51,746 nucleotides of DNA from a virus. The notes beneath the pieces are model-generated. The model saw only the letters and a list, made by a program, of their open reading frames with translations, was not told the DNA's origin and ran no database searches. The stretch spans positions 1 through 51,746 of IMG/VR virus record IMGVR_UViG_3300046532_002939; one strand, written 5' to 3'. Below, piece after piece: positions 17,298-26,500 of the stretch (position 1 is the stretch's first letter; each line of letters opens with the position of its first letter). Position numbers and translations under genes: made by a program.

Positions 17298-18697
17298 TCG
17301 TTATTATGCCATTTGTATTGTGTATTTGTATTTAAGTTAGTTACGTACTGTACATCATTTTGTGTACTGGCGTCAAACACAACTCTCCAGGTATTGTCGG
17401 ATATATCATATTCGATAATATCATTTGCCTTTGCAATGAAATTGCGATTTGCTCCACCCCCCCATGCATCAGCACTTTCGGTATTAATACCGCTACCAAT
17501 ATCTCCTAATGTTAAGTATCTAACATTAGTTCCGTTACGGGCTACGGGTCTTCCTTGTCCTGGAGAATACACATCTGACGAGTCATACATTAAGTCTATT
17601 AGGTTATTATTAAACGGATCAATAATTGCATCAATACCACCGTCTACTGTATTAGCTGGAAAACTGTCCGAATCGGTTGATGTTACTAATAATTGCCCAG
17701 TATTTGCAGGGTTAAAGTTAACAAACAATGTCATTTCGTAAGTTCTGCCAATGTCTGTTAATCTAATTTCTGTTAGTCCTGGTTGTAACGTACCGTAATG
17801 GTCAATTAAACTAGCCCAATTAGATTCGTTTCCATTTGATATAGTTAAATCACCAGTGGGTCCAGACGAGACTGCTTCGTTCTTTAACAACGATATTTTA
17901 TCTCCTGCATAGATAATACTAAATCCATATGGTTCAACAATTCTACGAGACAAGTAAGAAGCATCATCAATTACATCTCTTCTAATTGCTCCAGTGGAGT
18001 CGTATACACTAGATACTGCACTTAAAATAACACCAAGTCGTTTTACTCTAGATGGCGGACTAATCCAAATTGGAAGACTGAATGTCATAGTTGATATACT
18101 AATATCATTGTTACCATTCATTGGGACTGTTCTACTATCCCATCTAGTATTAGTTAACCGAACTGCACTTATACTAGTCCAGTCAATATAATTCTCTGTA
18201 CTTTGAATTTCAAGAGATGGATTAAATAATGTAGCAATTTGTTCAAGCAACTGTAACTTCTGTTCTGTACTACTTGTCCATATATCTAAACTGAGTGTTA
18301 ATTCATACGGTACTGGCATTGGACGTTCGACTGTATAACTATCAAATTCACTTTCATTATATGCATTTGTATCGTTATCAAACCTATGTTGTCTTAGGCT
18401 AATCTTATTAACATGAAATGGTTCTTGCATTCTCCCTTGATCGTATACAAGATCGGTAATATACACAGACATCGCTGGAACGCTAGGCATAGTATTTTCG
18501 CTATTATTCTGAAGAATTGACTGGGCCTGTCGACTTGAGTCTCCGTACATTACAGGAACACGTTGAATAGCAGTAGCACCTGCAGGAGTGTCGGACCCAA
18601 ATTCTACATAAAAGTTACTTACCATACGAATAAATTGTTGGACAAATCTACGTATTTGTCCGTCGTAGTAAAAATTTTGATGATTAGTCTCAGCCAT
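17240..18697 (-). CDS. 15: Tail sheath stabilisation/completion protein gp15
   Basis: A 485-residue protein. In T4, gp15 caps the contractile sheath and joins tail to neck. The N-terminus (MAETNHQNFYYDGQIRRFVQ then SNFYVEFG, VPVMYGDSSRQ and NSENT) matches the conserved start of gp15-like proteins in marine T4-like phages, as I remember them. It is longer than T4 gp15 (272 residues); the extra length lies in the C-terminal half. It overlaps gp14 by 8 nt, which indicates translational coupling. Weaker alternative: another neck protein. Confidence 0.75.
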   Translation of the reverse strand: MAETNHQNFYYDGQIRRFVQQFIRMVSNFYVEFGSDTPAGATAIQRVPVMYGDSSRQAQSILQNNSENTMPSVPAMSVYITDLVYDQGRMQEPFHVNKISLRQHRFDNDTNAYNESEFDSYTVERPMPVPYELTLSLDIWTSSTEQKLQLLEQIATLFNPSLEIQSTENYIDWTSISAVRLTNTRWDSRTVPMNGNNDISISTMTFSLPIWISPPSRVKRLGVILSAVSSVYDSTGAIRRDVIDDASYLSRRIVEPYGFSIIYAGDKISLLKNEAVSSGPTGDLTISNGNESNWASLIDHYGTLQPGLTEIRLTDIGRTYEMTLFVNFNPANTGQLLVTSTDSDSFPANTVDGGIDAIIDPFNNNLIDLMYDSSDVYSPGQGRPVARNGTNVRYLTLGDIGSGINTESADAWGGGANRNFIAKANDIIEYDISDNTWRVVFDASTQNDVQYVTNLNTNTQYKWHNNEWTKSIEGLYREGEWRLVL

Positions 18698-19895
18698 TGT
18701 TATCCGCCTTTGGAGTGAACGCCTTAGATAAGCTCTGACGTTCTTGAAGTGTATTAGTTGAATCTGCTGGATCTACATATGTAGTATTGTTACGCATAAA
18801 TGATGCTCTCTGAGTCTGGTTCCCACTTGCATTGTTTGTTATGTTAGTACGTAAATCGTCGACTTGTTTAACCCAGCGTTTACCGTCGTATTTAAATAAC
18901 CTATTAGGTAAAAAATCAATTCGTAAGTAGTGATCGCCAATAGCTGGCGACGCTGGGAAAGATAAACCTGAACCGATCGTTCCATCAAATATTGCTTGTG
19001 TTAAGTAACCCTCAACTCGTTGTTCTGTATTTTGCGTTGTTGCAGAATCGTTAGAGGCATTAATTGGAGCACCAGTGGTATCAGTACTCTTACTTTCGCC
19101 GGTGTCATCAGCAGTAATACCAATGTCGTCTGCACTTGGCAGATCGTCTGTTGTAGTAAATTCTTTTAATTCAAATATATGCTCAACATCAAATCCTGAC
19201 TTAGGCACTTCTGCTTCGGCTTGTTGGATAACAGCATCATTAATAGCAATGTTTTTATCATACGTACTAAGAATTTGACTAATTGTTGTTGAATTTCCTT
19301 CAACAGCAATTTTATTAAGAATGTCTTTGTATTCTTGTGAGTCTACCATTGGATCAAACTTAACACGCCATAAATGAGGCCACCAAGTTGGAGTAAAGCC
19401 TTCTGATGCAAAACTAGCATCTCCGGCTACATAGTATCTTTTTAACGCCGCTGGTAACTCTTCGTCAAGGGCATTAAAATCTTTAAGGTGTGGCAATTCC
19501 ATAACATCACCAGCTATAATTTTACGTCCAAGGCGCGAAACCATATCGTTGATATGGAACGTTACAATAATAGTAGCACCGGTTAAGAATATACCAAATT
19601 GTGATAAGTCAAAATCACTATCGCCGCGTGTGTAGTGAGCACGTAGTTCGTATACGTCATCATCATATTTGCGGTCTCGGTTTTCTACAAAAAGTAAGTC
19701 TTGTATATTCTGTTCGCTTTGTGTTGCATATGAAGGTGTAGTAACATCTCCTATATTTCCTTGATCTTTAGTGCCAACATACTTATGTAGGTGAATACCA
19801 GTTCCACCAATGGTGAACATTTCAGAGATTCGACGATCCATAAACTTGTAATCGTTGCTATGTTGTCCGTCTTTCCAGAGGCTAATTCTAGGCAT
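18690..19895 (-). CDS. 14: Neck protein gp14
   Basis: A 401-residue neck protein needed with gp13 to close the filled head and attach the tail. The start MPRISLWKDGQHSNDYKFMD, then ISEMFTIGGTGIHLHKY, NIQDLLFVENRDRKYD and FDLSQFG, is the hallmark of gp14 in marine T4-like phages. The C-terminal 150 residues are polar and probably disordered (DDLPSADDIGITADDTGESK). Transcription runs leftward, with an AATAAATA late box 39 nt upstream. Gp13 sits on the opposite strand 1.4 kb away, so the T4 order 13-14-15 has been broken by an inversion. Confidence 0.8.
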   Translation of the reverse strand: MPRISLWKDGQHSNDYKFMDRRISEMFTIGGTGIHLHKYVGTKDQGNIGDVTTPSYATQSEQNIQDLLFVENRDRKYDDDVYELRAHYTRGDSDFDLSQFGIFLTGATIIVTFHINDMVSRLGRKIIAGDVMELPHLKDFNALDEELPAALKRYYVAGDASFASEGFTPTWWPHLWRVKFDPMVDSQEYKDILNKIAVEGNSTTISQILSTYDKNIAINDAVIQQAEAEVPKSGFDVEHIFELKEFTTTDDLPSADDIGITADDTGESKSTDTTGAPINASNDSATTQNTEQRVEGYLTQAIFDGTIGSGLSFPASPAIGDHYLRIDFLPNRLFKYDGKRWVKQVDDLRTNITNNASGNQTQRASFMRNNTTYVDPADSTNTLQERQSLSKAFTPKADNNG

Positions 19896-19926
19896 TTTTC
19901 CTGGCTTCCTTATTCATTTATACTCT

Positions 19927-19934
19927 TATTTATT
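19927..19934 (-). promoter_or_regulatory. Late promoter box for gp14-gp15-NUDIX
   Basis: Read on the minus strand the box is AATAAATA, 39 nt (first base) before the gp14 ATG, with AGGAAG near 19905-19910 as ribosome site. A second weaker match (TATAAATG) lies just downstream of it. Confidence 0.55.
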
Positions 19935-19965
19935 GAAATGTTTACCACCGTGGTTAAATAAAAGG

Positions 19966-19993
19966 TTGACAAACACTCTGTATGTGTTATAAT
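19966..19993 (+). promoter_or_regulatory. Sigma70-type early promoter
   Basis: TTGACA (19966-19971), a 16-bp spacer and TATAAT (19988-19993) match the bacterial sigma70 consensus at every hexamer position. It is divergent from the gp14 late promoter and drives the 20029 gene. Confidence 0.85.
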
Positions 19994-20028
19994 AGTGTTT
20001 GTATTGTAAAAAATAGGAGTCATATCCG

Positions 20029-21273
20029 ATGGCAGTTACTAAGAATAAGCTAAGAGCACCAACAAAACGAAAAACACCCAGGGCAAAAGCTCATATTCGT
20101 CGTGGTAGCAAATTAGTAGAACCAAGTTGGGACGGATGCGAAACTTGGTCTGGTGAAGTGTACCATAAGTTTGTACGTCAAACAGCAAGCTGGTATTATT
20201 CTGAATTTAAACATGCTGATCTACAGCCGTTTCTCTGGGATTGGATGAAAGATAACGGGTATACTTTAACAGAAATTAAACAAGCAAAAGCCGCGCCAGG
20301 ACATAGTATCTCAACAGTAGCCTGTTATAATGCACGGATGCTAACACTAGGTCGCTTAGACTACTACGAACCACATGACGAGTATTGGCAGAGCCTTGCT
20401 GGAACTATGGGAACGACAAAGCCATGCAATGAATGGGTACGAAGTGCAATCCAGGTAGCAATAGATCTTGGCAAGCCGTTGGTAGCACAGAAAGAAGCTG
20501 ACGACAAAGCCGCTAAAGCAAAAGGTTCCTATTACAGGCCAACAATCCAAGATCGCCTAAATGAAAAAGTTGACGAAATCCTTGGAGAACTTGAAGGTCG
20601 CTACGACGAAGTAATTATGGGATCTAAGAGTGCTAAAGCAGATGCATACAAATTATTCCAAGATGAAAAGTTGCCGCAAGCTAAGATTAGTAATGTTGTT
20701 GAGTTTATACAGAAACACAAAGAAGGTCTAGAAGCCGACTGGAAAGATCTTAAAAAAGGTGACGAGCAGTGCAAAGAAGCTTATGCACACATGAAACCAG
20801 CAGATTGGAAACGCCATATTGCATGGTACGAGGATGTACTAGCAGATTGTCAGAGTTTTGCACAACTTAAAAAGACTACACGTAAAGCTCGTGTTAAGAA
20901 GATGCCAAGCAGAGATAAACTTGTAGCCAAACTCAAGTATAAAGCAACAGACGATACTGTAAAAGTAGCAAGTATTAACCCTGTTACTATTATTGAAGCT
21001 GAAGTGCTTTGGGTATATAATACTAAAACACGTAAACTTGGCAAGTACGTTGCTGAACAACATCACAGGCTTGGGGTTAAAGGTGCTAGTATTATTGGAT
21101 TTGACGAAAGTCAAAGTGTTCAAAAGACATTACGTAAGCCTATTGAACAACTAGCTACCTTCCAAAAAGCTAATAAGATTAACCTTCGGAAGTTTATGTC
21201 TACTATTAAAACCACCGAAACAAAACTTACAGGTAGGATAAACAACGAAACGATTTTACTTAAAGTCGAGTAA
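20029..21273 (+). CDS. Unknown 414-residue basic protein under early control
   Basis: Not recognised. The N-terminus is very basic (KNKLRAPTKRKTPRAKAHIR). Residues about 30-150 are rich in Trp and Tyr (ETWSGEVYHKFVRQTASWYY), and a helical, charged middle part follows (residues about 170-310). The last 100 residues form a compact mixed domain with EVLWVYNTKTRKLGKYVAE and KGASIIGFDESQSVQKTLRK. The composition suggests nucleic-acid binding. A full consensus sigma70 promoter implies early expression, so takeover of host processes or replication is more likely than a virion role. AGGAG at 20015-20019 supports the start. Confidence 0.7.
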   Translation: MAVTKNKLRAPTKRKTPRAKAHIRRGSKLVEPSWDGCETWSGEVYHKFVRQTASWYYSEFKHADLQPFLWDWMKDNGYTLTEIKQAKAAPGHSISTVACYNARMLTLGRLDYYEPHDEYWQSLAGTMGTTKPCNEWVRSAIQVAIDLGKPLVAQKEADDKAAKAKGSYYRPTIQDRLNEKVDEILGELEGRYDEVIMGSKSAKADAYKLFQDEKLPQAKISNVVEFIQKHKEGLEADWKDLKKGDEQCKEAYAHMKPADWKRHIAWYEDVLADCQSFAQLKKTTRKARVKKMPSRDKLVAKLKYKATDDTVKVASINPVTIIEAEVLWVYNTKTRKLGKYVAEQHHRLGVKGASIIGFDESQSVQKTLRKPIEQLATFQKANKINLRKFMSTIKTTETKLTGRINNETILLKVE

Positions 21274-21285
21274 CAAAAGAATCCT

Positions 21286-21293
21286 GCTAAATA
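21286..21293 (+). promoter_or_regulatory. Late promoter box GCTAAATA for gp13
   Basis: GCTAAATA lies 34 nt (first base) upstream of the gp13 ATG, 13 nt after the end of the early gene. Confidence 0.5.
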
Positions 21294-21319
21294 CATTATA
21301 TTAATAGTAGGATTCTCCA

Positions 21320-22189
21320 ATGGCAACACCAAAATCTGGATTAAATAATGATGGTACTGTAGTTACCGATAGCTTGTTTGATGCCGGTACCGGCACTGGC
21401 GCAGGTCAAATTGAGTTTGACGGATCTTCATTACCAGCAGTAAATTTGCTTAAAAAACAAATTGAAGATTACGCTCGGTTAAAGTTAGGTGATGGATTAG
21501 TTGATGTTGAGCTTGATAAAGAGCATTATGATCTTGCAATAGCAAATTCTCTTACTAAGTTTCGTCAGAGAAGCAGTGCCGCAACAGAACAAAGTCATGC
21601 ATTCTTAAAGCTATTACCAGAAACATCAGAGTATATTTTACCGTCGGAAATTATGACAGTTAATGCAGTGTATCGTAGAGGGATTGGGAGTGTAACAGGA
21701 AATACTGCTACACAGTTTGAACCATTCTCAGCAGGATACATGAACACATATATGCTAGTAGCTGGGCGTGTTGGCGGCCTATTAAGTTACGAACTATATG
21801 CACAATACCAAGAACTAGCAATGACTATGTTTGGTGGCTACATTCAGTTTAACTGGAATAATTCTAACAAGAAGTTAACAATTATTCGTAAAATTCCACA
21901 AGGAAGCGACGAAGTAGTTGGGTTACTAGTAAACAATTATAAACCAGATCTAATGTTATTAAATGATCATATGGTTTATCCATGGTTGCAAGACTATGCA
22001 TATTCATTTGCTAAACGTATACTTGGCGAAGCACGTAGCAAGTTTGCAAGTATTGCAGGACCAAGTGGCGGTACAGCCTTAAACGGCCCAGCATTAATTT
22101 CAGAAGCTATGGCAGAGTTAGACGCACTTGAGCAACAATTAAAAGATTATGTAGATGGCGGAATGCCTCTAACATGGGTTACAGGGTAA
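21320..22189 (+). CDS. 13: Neck protein gp13
   Basis: A 289-residue protein, close in length to T4 gp13 (309). The start MATPKSGLNNDGTVVTDSLF and the C-terminal region around AKRILGEARSKFASIAGPSG with the ending DGGMPLTWVTG are diagnostic of gp13 in T4-like phages. Gp13 and gp14 form the neck complex at the portal vertex after DNA packaging. It carries a late promoter box and a short leader. The small basic gene at 22195 begins 5 nt after its stop. Confidence 0.85.
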   Translation: MATPKSGLNNDGTVVTDSLFDAGTGTGAGQIEFDGSSLPAVNLLKKQIEDYARLKLGDGLVDVELDKEHYDLAIANSLTKFRQRSSAATEQSHAFLKLLPETSEYILPSEIMTVNAVYRRGIGSVTGNTATQFEPFSAGYMNTYMLVAGRVGGLLSYELYAQYQELAMTMFGGYIQFNWNNSNKKLTIIRKIPQGSDEVVGLLVNNYKPDLMLLNDHMVYPWLQDYAYSFAKRILGEARSKFASIAGPSGGTALNGPALISEAMAELDALEQQLKDYVDGGMPLTWVTG

Positions 22190-22194
22190 GCATT

Positions 22195-22497
22195 ATGAGA
22201 GCATATGATTTCCTACCAGAAAGTACTGAGCAGTCATTAGAAGAACACGAACTTGTTTGGGCTAAAACCAAACGTGGTCCTGTAATGAAATGGCGTTGTA
22301 AAAGTGGTATGCGTAAAGGTAGAGTCGTTCCGGCTGTAATAGATTGTAGTAAACCAATAGACATTAAAGCACGTGAGCGTATGAAGCTAACACGCAAAAA
22401 CACCCAGCGAGCCGCCGCACGTAAGTCCAAAAAAACTAAACGAGTTAATCCATATAGTCGTTTGGCAAAAATGCTTAACAAATCCAGAAGAAGATAG
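22195..22497 (+). CDS. Small basic protein, candidate internal head protein
   Basis: A 100-residue protein with a very basic second half (TRKNTQRAAARKSKKTKR, then NKSRRR), probably DNA-binding. Its N-terminus MRAYDFLPES resembles the T4 capsid-targeting sequence MKTYQEFIAEA: M-[KR], an aromatic, F-[LI]-x-E, and a small residue after the Glu. LPE9-S10 fits the L/I-x-E pattern cut by the T4-type prohead protease. I start at 22195 rather than 22174, which lies inside gp13. I infer packaging into the prohead; the family itself is unknown to me. Confidence 0.6.
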   Translation: MRAYDFLPESTEQSLEEHELVWAKTKRGPVMKWRCKSGMRKGRVVPAVIDCSKPIDIKARERMKLTRKNTQRAAARKSKKTKRVNPYSRLAKMLNKSRRR

Positions 22498-22526
22498 TTG
22501 ACAACACTGTAATTTCTTGCTATAAT
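22498..22526 (+). promoter_or_regulatory. Sigma70-type early promoter
   Basis: TTGACA (22498-22503), a 17-bp spacer and TATAAT (22521-22526): perfect consensus hexamers at optimal spacing. It overlaps the end of the preceding basic gene and drives the kinase gene at 22557. Confidence 0.9.
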
Positions 22527-22556
22527 ACTTGTACACTTAAACTGTAAAGGATTATA

Positions 22557-23111
22557 ATGAGCTTACCAAAGTTATTAGTAGTTGGTCACGGGCGTCACGG
22601 CAAAGATACAGTCTGTGCAATGCTAGAACAATATGGATATACATTCCAGTCAAGTTCCAAATTCTGTTCTGAACTATTCATTTTTAAGGAACTAAAAAAC
22701 AAGTACGGTTATGCAGACGAAGAAGAGTGCTTTGAAGATCGGCACAATCATCGTACTGAATGGTACGACATGATTCACGGCTATTGCAGTGATGACCTAG
22801 CTAAACTAGGTAGAAGTTTATTTTTTAAACATGACATTTATTGCGGATTGCGTAATAAACGTGAATTCTTTGCAATGCAAAATGAAGAAATTTTTGACTA
22901 TGCTATTTGGGTAGATCGGTGTGATCATTTACCTACCGAAGATCCAAGTAGTATGAGCATTGAACAGTGGATGTGCAATTATACCATTGATAACAATGGT
23001 GATTTAGCCCGTTTAACAAACAATGTTCATATACTAATGAAGACGCTACTAGTAAACAATAAAATTAAATCTAATATGAAGATTCTTAAAAATCACCAAT
23101 CTGTGGACTAA
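22557..23111 (+). CDS. P-loop kinase, dNMP kinase-like
   Basis: A 184-residue protein with a Walker A loop G10-HGRHGKDT18 directly after the first beta strand, then FQSSSKF, which matches the start of T4 gp1-like deoxynucleoside monophosphate kinases. These enzymes phosphorylate dNMPs for phage DNA synthesis. A DYAIWVDRCDHLP segment near residues 119-131 fits the core strand and a basic residue of this fold. It is expressed from a perfect early promoter, as expected for nucleotide metabolism. It is shorter than T4 gp1 (241 residues), so the exact substrate is uncertain. Its end overlaps the convergent zinc protein gene by 26 nt. Confidence 0.7.
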   Translation: MSLPKLLVVGHGRHGKDTVCAMLEQYGYTFQSSSKFCSELFIFKELKNKYGYADEEECFEDRHNHRTEWYDMIHGYCSDDLAKLGRSLFFKHDIYCGLRNKREFFAMQNEEIFDYAIWVDRCDHLPTEDPSSMSIEQWMCNYTIDNNGDLARLTNNVHILMKTLLVNNKIKSNMKILKNHQSVD

Positions 23112-23436
23112 CAACCCAGGCTAGCCTACTTGTATATATTTCAATTTTACAATTAGAGCATATTGTTTTAAGATTAAAGCTATCAACACTGGATAAGTTT
23201 CCATCTACATGGAACACAAACATTTGTTTAGATGACTTTGACTTGAAGTTACATTTCTCGCATCTGTCTTTTTTGCGATAGCCCATACGGTACCACTGCG
23301 GCGCCGCCGGCTTTAACTTCTTCTTCTTGCGACTGCAAGAATCGCACACTTTCCTGTAATATGTTTTGTTGCCCTTACGACAATTAATGGCTACAGGCCT
23401 TTCTTCGCACACAGGGCATATTTCTCTATCGTTCAT
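23086..23436 (-). CDS. Small double zinc-ribbon protein
   Basis: 116 residues from the ATG at 23436. Four cysteine pairs are spaced as two treble-clef or ribbon motifs: CPVC with CDSC, then CEKC with CSNC, separated by a basic KKKKLK segment. The layout resembles HNH-like or zinc-ribbon nucleic-acid-binding proteins that are common in T4-like marine phages, but I see no complete HNH catalytic set. An upstream ATG at 23454 would overlap the late promoter box. The ATG at 23436 coincides with the predicted transcription start, so the mRNA would be leaderless. Confidence 0.6.
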   Translation of the reverse strand: MNDREICPVCEERPVAINCRKGNKTYYRKVCDSCSRKKKKLKPAAPQWYRMGYRKKDRCEKCNFKSKSSKQMFVFHVDGNLSSVDSFNLKTICSNCKIEIYTSRLAWVVSPQIGDF

Positions 23437-23441
23437 ACATG

Positions 23442-23449
23442 TATTTATT
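23442..23449 (-). promoter_or_regulatory. Late promoter box AATAAATA (leaderless geometry)
   Basis: On the minus strand AATAAATA starts 13 nt before the ATG at 23436, the spacing that places the T4-type start site on the first base of the codon. Confidence 0.55.
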
Positions 23450-23465
23450 AGCATACCTTAATTAA

Positions 23466-23487
23466 GGGCAGACTAACTGCCCACTTT
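23466..23487 (+). terminator. Short hairpin in the divergent gap
   Basis: GGGCAG and CTGCCC enclose a 5-nt loop, followed by ACTTTT. A weak terminator or leader hairpin between the zinc-ribbon gene and the sheath gene. Confidence 0.35.
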
Positions 23488-23499
23488 TGGGCCACAATC

Positions 23500-23507
23500 A
23501 ATAAATA
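23500..23507 (+). promoter_or_regulatory. Late promoter box AATAAATA for the tail sheath gene
   Basis: AATAAATA lies 87 nt (first base) before the gp18 ATG, giving a long leader of about 74 nt that ends with AAAGGAAG as ribosome site. Confidence 0.55.
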
Positions 23508-23586
23508 CATTTAAGTAAAAGAGATAGTATGGTTTGATACATTCTCTTTTGTAGAACATTATATATGTAATAAAGGAAGAAAAAAA

Positions 23587-26500
23587 ATGGCATTAATTTC
23601 ACCAGGTTTAGAGCTTAGTGTTACCGATGAGAGTGCATACGTACCAGGTGCCGTCGGAACAGTACCTCTAGTATTCCTAGCAACAGCACAAGACAAAATT
23701 TATACAGGCACGACAGTTGCCGCTGGTACATCTAAAGCTAACGCCGCTCAATTGCAAGCGTTCACTAGCCAACGTGAAATTGTCACTCAACTTGGCGCTC
23801 CAATATTTAAACAGAGTGCAAGCGGAACACCAATTCATGCTTCACCATTAAACGAATACGGATTAATGTCTTCTTACTCCGCACTAGGACTTAGCAACAG
23901 ACTATATGCTATCCGTGCAGACGTTAACTTAACTGAGCTTGAAGCAACTAGTGTTCGACCAATTGGTGATCCAACTAATGGAACAATTTGGTTAGACTTG
24001 GGTTTAACCGATTGGGGAATTTACGAATGGAATGCTACAACTAGCAAATTTGTTAAGAAAGTTCCAATTATTATTGACACCGATGAGGAAATTAACCCAG
24101 CTACATTAGGCACAGGTAATTATCCACAAACAGGACTTGGAAGCAACGGTGATTATGCAATAGTTACAGTTGGTAGTAAAACCGCCACTGCTCAGAACAG
24201 AATTTATAAGAAAGACTACATAGGTTACTGGAGACGCTTAGGAATTGATAACTGGTACAGTTCAAATCCATCTATACAAGCAACAGTTGCAAACCCAACT
24301 CTAGTTACTGCTGAAACAATTACTCTTAATGGAGTTACTATTACACTAAGTGGTACAACAGTTACAACCCTTAAAGCGGCATTTGATGCGGCGGCAGGAT
24401 TAACAGGTATTACAACATTCATTTCAAATGGTACATTACAGATTTTTGCTGATACTACAGCAAAATCAAACGGTGTTGATGCTGACGGTAAACTTGCTAT
24501 TGCAAACGGCACAGGCACAATGCTTGCACGTTTAGGCATTACAGCAGGAACATACAATGGTCCAGATTTATTCCACGGAACATATGTTGACGTTCCAGCG
24601 TGGAGAGCATCAGATACAGACCCAAGGCCATCAGGTAGTGTTTGGATTAAAACTTCTACATTAGGTTCTGGTATGAACTTAAACCTTAAGAAGTATAACA
24701 TTGAAACAGATAAGTTCACTGCAGAAGCAGTTACAGTTGGCGAAGACTTTGCTAAAATTGGTTTTGCATTAGATCCTAACGCAAATACATTTAGTACTCC
24801 TTTTGGTACTAAAGTTGCAGTTCATAGAAAAGGTGGAACAGCCGGTAATGATATAAGACTATTTCAAAGAAGAGCAGTTGGCAAGGCAATAAGCAATGGT
24901 ACACCAACTGGACTTAGCGGCGGTGGAACTATAACAGTTACAACTACTAAGAGTGGATTTGACACTTTCTTTACATATTCATTGACAATGGGCGTTACAG
25001 TTACTACTGCAAACGACTGGGCAACAAGATTTTCTTCTTACGGTATTCCGGAAGTTTCTTGTACAGCAAACGCAGATGGAACTATAACAATTACTCATGA
25101 AACTGGTGGTGTTGTTACACTTAAAGATGTAACTGGCACTATGGTTAGTGGCGCCGGCTTTACATCAGCTAACTTCCTTGATGATGGTGCTGGAACTATT
25201 ACTTTAAGTAACTGGAACCTTGTTAAATACGAAGCAAGTATTACTAAGCCTTACAAAGAGCCAGTAAACGGTACATATTGGTACTACGGTGATGCAACTA
25301 CAGTTGACATTATGATTAATGATAATGGTTGGAAAGGTTATAAGAACCTAAGCAACGATGCACGTGGTTATAACTTAGGAAACACTGACCCAGGTGGGGT
25401 TGTTGTTACAGCAAGTAAGCCAATTTCACAGTCCGACGGTACTGCATTAGTAGCAGGCGATCTTTGGTTAGATACAAGTGACTTAATTAACTACCCAAAA
25501 CTTTATCGTTATACATCTACTAGTGAGTTTGTTGCTATTGATGCAACAGATAGATTTAGTCAGAACGGTATTGCTTTTGCAGATGCACGTTGGGACGGAG
25601 CAGGCACAACAGACGTTGTAGCAAGTAACATGCCAACTACTAAGAGCTTGTTAACAAGTAACTACACTGACTTAGATGCTCCTAACTACAAATTGTATCC
25701 AAGAGGATTACTACTTTGGAACACAAGACGTAGTGGCTTTAACGTTAAGAAGTTTGCTAACGAATACTTTAACGATAATAGTTTTCCAGGAAAATCACTA
25801 CCAGCTATCAAAGATACTTGGGTTAGTGTTTCAGGGTTAATGGATAGCCAGGCACCATTTATGGGTACTGCCGCACAACGCAACATGGTTGTTAAAGCTA
25901 TGAAGTCAGCAGTTGATGCAAATATTCAAATTCGTGAAGAGCAATTTGCTTATAACTTAATTACTGCTCCTGGATTTCCAGAAGTAATTCCAAATATGGT
26001 AGCACTTAACAACGATCGTAAGAATACAGCGTTTGTTATTGGTGACACTCCAATGCACTTACCAGCAAATAGCATTGCGTTTGCTAACTGGGCTAACAAC
26101 ACTAACGGCGACGGCCTAAGTACAGCAGATCCGTACTTAGCTGTTTACTATCCTTCCGGTAAGACAAACGACCTTTCTGGAAACACTATTGTTATGCCAC
26201 CAAGTCATATGGCATTACGTACATACATCAGAAACGATAATGTAAGTTATCAATGGTTTGCACCAGCAGGTGTTAGACGTGGATTAATTGATAATGCCGC
26301 TGATATTGGTTATGTTAACCAAACAACAGGTGGCTTTGTTAGAAATGCTATTAACAATGGTTTACGTGATGCACTTTACGAGAACAGGATTAACCCATTT
26401 ACAATCCTTCCAGGTGTTGGATTAGTATGTTGGGGACAAAAAACCCGTAACCCAGTTGCGAGTTCAATGGATAGAGTTAACGTTGCAAGACTAGTTAACT

